A DNA stretch of 36,334 nt from Prevotellamassilia timonensis (GTDB lineage: Bacteria; Bacteroidota; Bacteroidia; Bacteroidales; Bacteroidaceae): positions 1-36,334 of the forward strand of contig NZ_JADYUH010000021.1 of assembly GCF_021531665.1 (NCBI RefSeq), given 5' to 3'. Shown here one piece after another: positions 34,732 through 36,334 of this stretch (positions are counted from its first letter, which is position 1; each line of letters starts with the position of its first letter). Made by a program: the position numbers and the translations under genes. The notes beneath the pieces are model-generated. The model was not told the origin of the DNA and searched no databases. It saw only the letters and a program-made list of their open reading frames with translations.

Positions 34732-36201
34732 ATGCGAATATTTCCCTTACACATTGATTTTAAAAAGCGCGTCCCGTCAGCCTTCATTTCCTTGCTGCCG
34801 CTCGTCGTTCTCGTTGCCATGCTTGTCATCGTGGTGCAGATCTATGGCAGCGATGCCCTTTCCGGAGCGAGTCAGGTGACGCTGCTCGTCGTTTCGGCTT
34901 TTTGCGTCTTCCTCGGCATGGTTTTCCTCAAAGTGCCTTGGAAAGATTTCGAAAAAGCCATCACCGACAACATCGCAAACGTCGGAAGCGCACTCATCAT
35001 CCTCCTGCTGATTGGCGCACTGAGCGGAGCGTGGATGGTCAGCGGTGTCGTCCCCGCGCTCATCTACTACGGCATGGAAATCATTCGCCCCGAAATCTTC
35101 CTCGCCTCCGGCTGCATCATCAGTGCGCTGGTCAGCGTCATGACCGGCTCGTCCTGGACCACCGTTGCCACCATCGGCATCGCACTCATGGGCATCGGAC
35201 AGGCGCAAGGCTTCAACGAAGGATGGATTGCCGGAGCCATCATCAGTGGTGCCTATTTCGGAGACAAAATTTCACCGCTCTCCGACACCACCGTCCTCGC
35301 GGCAGGCTCGGTCAGCGTGCCACTCTTCAAACACATTCGCTACATGCTCATCACCACCGTACCTTCCATGACGCTCGCACTCATCATCTTCGCCGTGGCG
35401 GGAATTACCGGAGACACCAGTTCTACCGCAGAAATAGAGAGTTTCCGCCAAGCCCTCGACACGCGTTTTTCCCTCACGCCCTGGCTGCTCCTCGTGCCGC
35501 TCCTCACCGGCGTCATGATTGCGCGCCGCCTGCCACCCATCATCACCCTCTTCCTTTCCTCTCTCCTGGCAGTTCTCTTCGGACTGATGTTTCAGCAGGG
35601 CGCATTGACCGAGGTCGGGGAGGGAAGTGCCTTTGAGGGAGTCATGAGAACTCTCTACGGAAGCACCTCTTTGCCCACACAAAACTCCATGCTCACCTCT
35701 CTTGTTGCGACGAGAGGAATGGAAGGCATGCTCAACACCATCTGGCTCATTCTCTGTGCCATGTGTTTCGGAGGCACGATGGCAGCGGGCGGAATGGTGC
35801 GAGGCATCACCGACATCTTCGTCGGCATGATTCGCAACCGCGTCAGCCTGGTCGGAGCCACCGTCGGCACGGGACTGACGCTCAACCTTGCTGTGGCAGA
35901 CCAATACATCTGCATCCTCCTCAACGGAAACATGTTCAAGCAAATCTATGACCGCATGGGCTATGAGCGTCGTCTCCTCAGCCGTGCCACGGAAGACTCC
36001 GTGACCGTCACCTCCGTCCTTGTGCCGTGGAACACGTGCGGCATGACGCAAAGCACCGTGCTCGGAGTAGCCACACTGACCTATCTCCCGTACTGTTTCT
36101 TCAACCTCCTCAGCCCGCTGATGAGTCTCCTCGTGGCTGCCATCGGATATAAGATTCACCGAAAAGCACCCGCCGAACAAATCCCTAAGAAGGAACGATA
36201 A
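34732..36201 (+). CDS. nhaC: NhaC-family Na+/H+ antiporter
   Basis: A 489-residue inner-membrane transporter with about 11-12 hydrophobic segments. Family features include ALSGAWMVSGVVPALIYYG, the SALVSVMTGSSWTTVATIGI segment with its polar GSSWTT core, and ISGAYFGDKISPLSDTTVLA with the DKxSPxSDTT motif typical of NhaC. The C-terminal half has TLNLAVADQY and EDSVTVTSVLVPWNTCGM. The family exchanges Na+ for H+, and some members carry malate/lactate with Na+, so the exact couple is inferred. It is divergent from the sialidase gene; host-mucosa growth with sodium-coupled energetics would suit both. The start at 34732 gives a short basic cytosolic N-terminus (DFKKR) before the first helix. Confidence 0.92.
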   Translation: MRIFPLHIDFKKRVPSAFISLLPLVVLVAMLVIVVQIYGSDALSGASQVTLLVVSAFCVFLGMVFLKVPWKDFEKAITDNIANVGSALIILLLIGALSGAWMVSGVVPALIYYGMEIIRPEIFLASGCIISALVSVMTGSSWTTVATIGIALMGIGQAQGFNEGWIAGAIISGAYFGDKISPLSDTTVLAAGSVSVPLFKHIRYMLITTVPSMTLALIIFAVAGITGDTSSTAEIESFRQALDTRFSLTPWLLLVPLLTGVMIARRLPPIITLFLSSLLAVLFGLMFQQGALTEVGEGSAFEGVMRTLYGSTSLPTQNSMLTSLVATRGMEGMLNTIWLILCAMCFGGTMAAGGMVRGITDIFVGMIRNRVSLVGATVGTGLTLNLAVADQYICILLNGNMFKQIYDRMGYERRLLSRATEDSVTVTSVLVPWNTCGMTQSTVLGVATLTYLPYCFFNLLSPLMSLLVAAIGYKIHRKAPAEQIPKKER

Positions 36202-36205
36202 ACTT

Positions 36206-36231
36206 TTAAGGAGTGTTCTAAAAATTAGGTG
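36206..36231 (+). repeat. Terminal repeat of the 79-bp element
   Basis: ggagtgttctaaaaattagg directly follows TTTTAA just after the nhaC stop, matching the left end of 17451-17529. The rest of the element is not present. Confidence 0.6.
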
Positions 36232-36259
36232 GAGTCGCTTCCATGATTTCGTGGGAAAA

Positions 36260-36334
36260 AACTTTTCCACACCCAACGCCCTTTTTCGGTTTTAACACTT
36301 CTTGCTTTTGGCGATGAAAAGTATTATATTTGTA
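36260..36334 (+). promoter_or_regulatory. Conserved promoter segment reading out of the window
   Basis: These 75 bases match the reverse complement of 11817-11893 with only a few differences. They end in TATATTTGTA, an exact -7 box (36325-36332), with a TTG about 20 bases upstream. The conservation extends some 45 bases beyond the core promoter (ttttccacacccaacgccct, then ttttcggttttaac), which suggests a bound factor or a recently copied element. What it drives lies beyond the window. Confidence 0.6.

Overview
The window looks like a chromosomal segment of a Bacteroidales bacterium, probably Prevotellaceae. The evidence is: many gene starts lie downstream of the Bacteroidetes-type -7 box TAnnTTTG, in one case with a well-spaced TTTG -33 box; two giant secreted proteins end in the type A C-terminal signal of the type IX secretion system (YDLxGRR...GxYIxxGxKVLxK), which favours Prevotellaceae over Bacteroides; several lipoproteins carry acidic residues right after the lipidated Cys; and ribosome binding sites are weak. 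Genus and species cannot be fixed from sequence reading alone.

Layout. Positions 1-1000 hold no gene, only two oppositely oriented tandem arrays of a multi-hairpin repeat. A TrmH/SpoU-type RNA methyltransferase follows (1088-1627), then a repeat-rich gap with a 30-codon remnant of an ATPase. A 1313-residue secreted modular protein (2816-6757) is followed by a 61-residue small protein and a terminator. Next is a vitamin B12 uptake locus: a cobalamin riboswitch (7092-7255), a BtuB-like TonB-dependent receptor (7365-9365) and a BtuG-like beta-propeller surface lipoprotein (9973-11112), the two genes being separated by repeats. After 1.2 kb of palindromes and microsatellites come three minus-strand genes: a Cu/Zn efflux permease fused to a heavy-metal (HMA) domain, an NhaD Na+/H+ antiporter and an acetyl-CoA hydrolase/transferase family enzyme. 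A tRNA-Arg(CCT) and mutS follow on the plus strand.

The second half has an alpha/beta-hydrolase lipoprotein and an AspT/YidE-type transporter (both minus), a PBP4-type D-Ala-D-Ala carboxypeptidase, a two-repeat lipoprotein and uvrA (plus), a 1725-residue sialidase carrying two SGNH-hydrolase domains (minus), and an NhaC-type Na+/H+ antiporter (plus). The last 75 bases form a promoter-like segment reading out of the window and repeated in inverse orientation at 11817-11893.

Functional picture: a host-associated cell that captures cobalamin at its surface, deacetylates and cleaves sialic acids from host glycans, probably makes succinate or acetate by CoA transfer, and runs two different sodium antiporters. 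mutS and uvrA are housekeeping repair genes. The clearest less-described signals are (i) four or more families of short dispersed repeats, two with MITE architecture (terminal inverted repeats, nested insertion or a flanking duplication), (ii) a short element coupling a conserved promoter to a GC-rich hairpin, and (iii) the SGNH/pseudo-SGNH/sialidase fusion, which shares a beta-rich module with the other giant protein. No phage, CRISPR array or full-length insertion sequence was seen.
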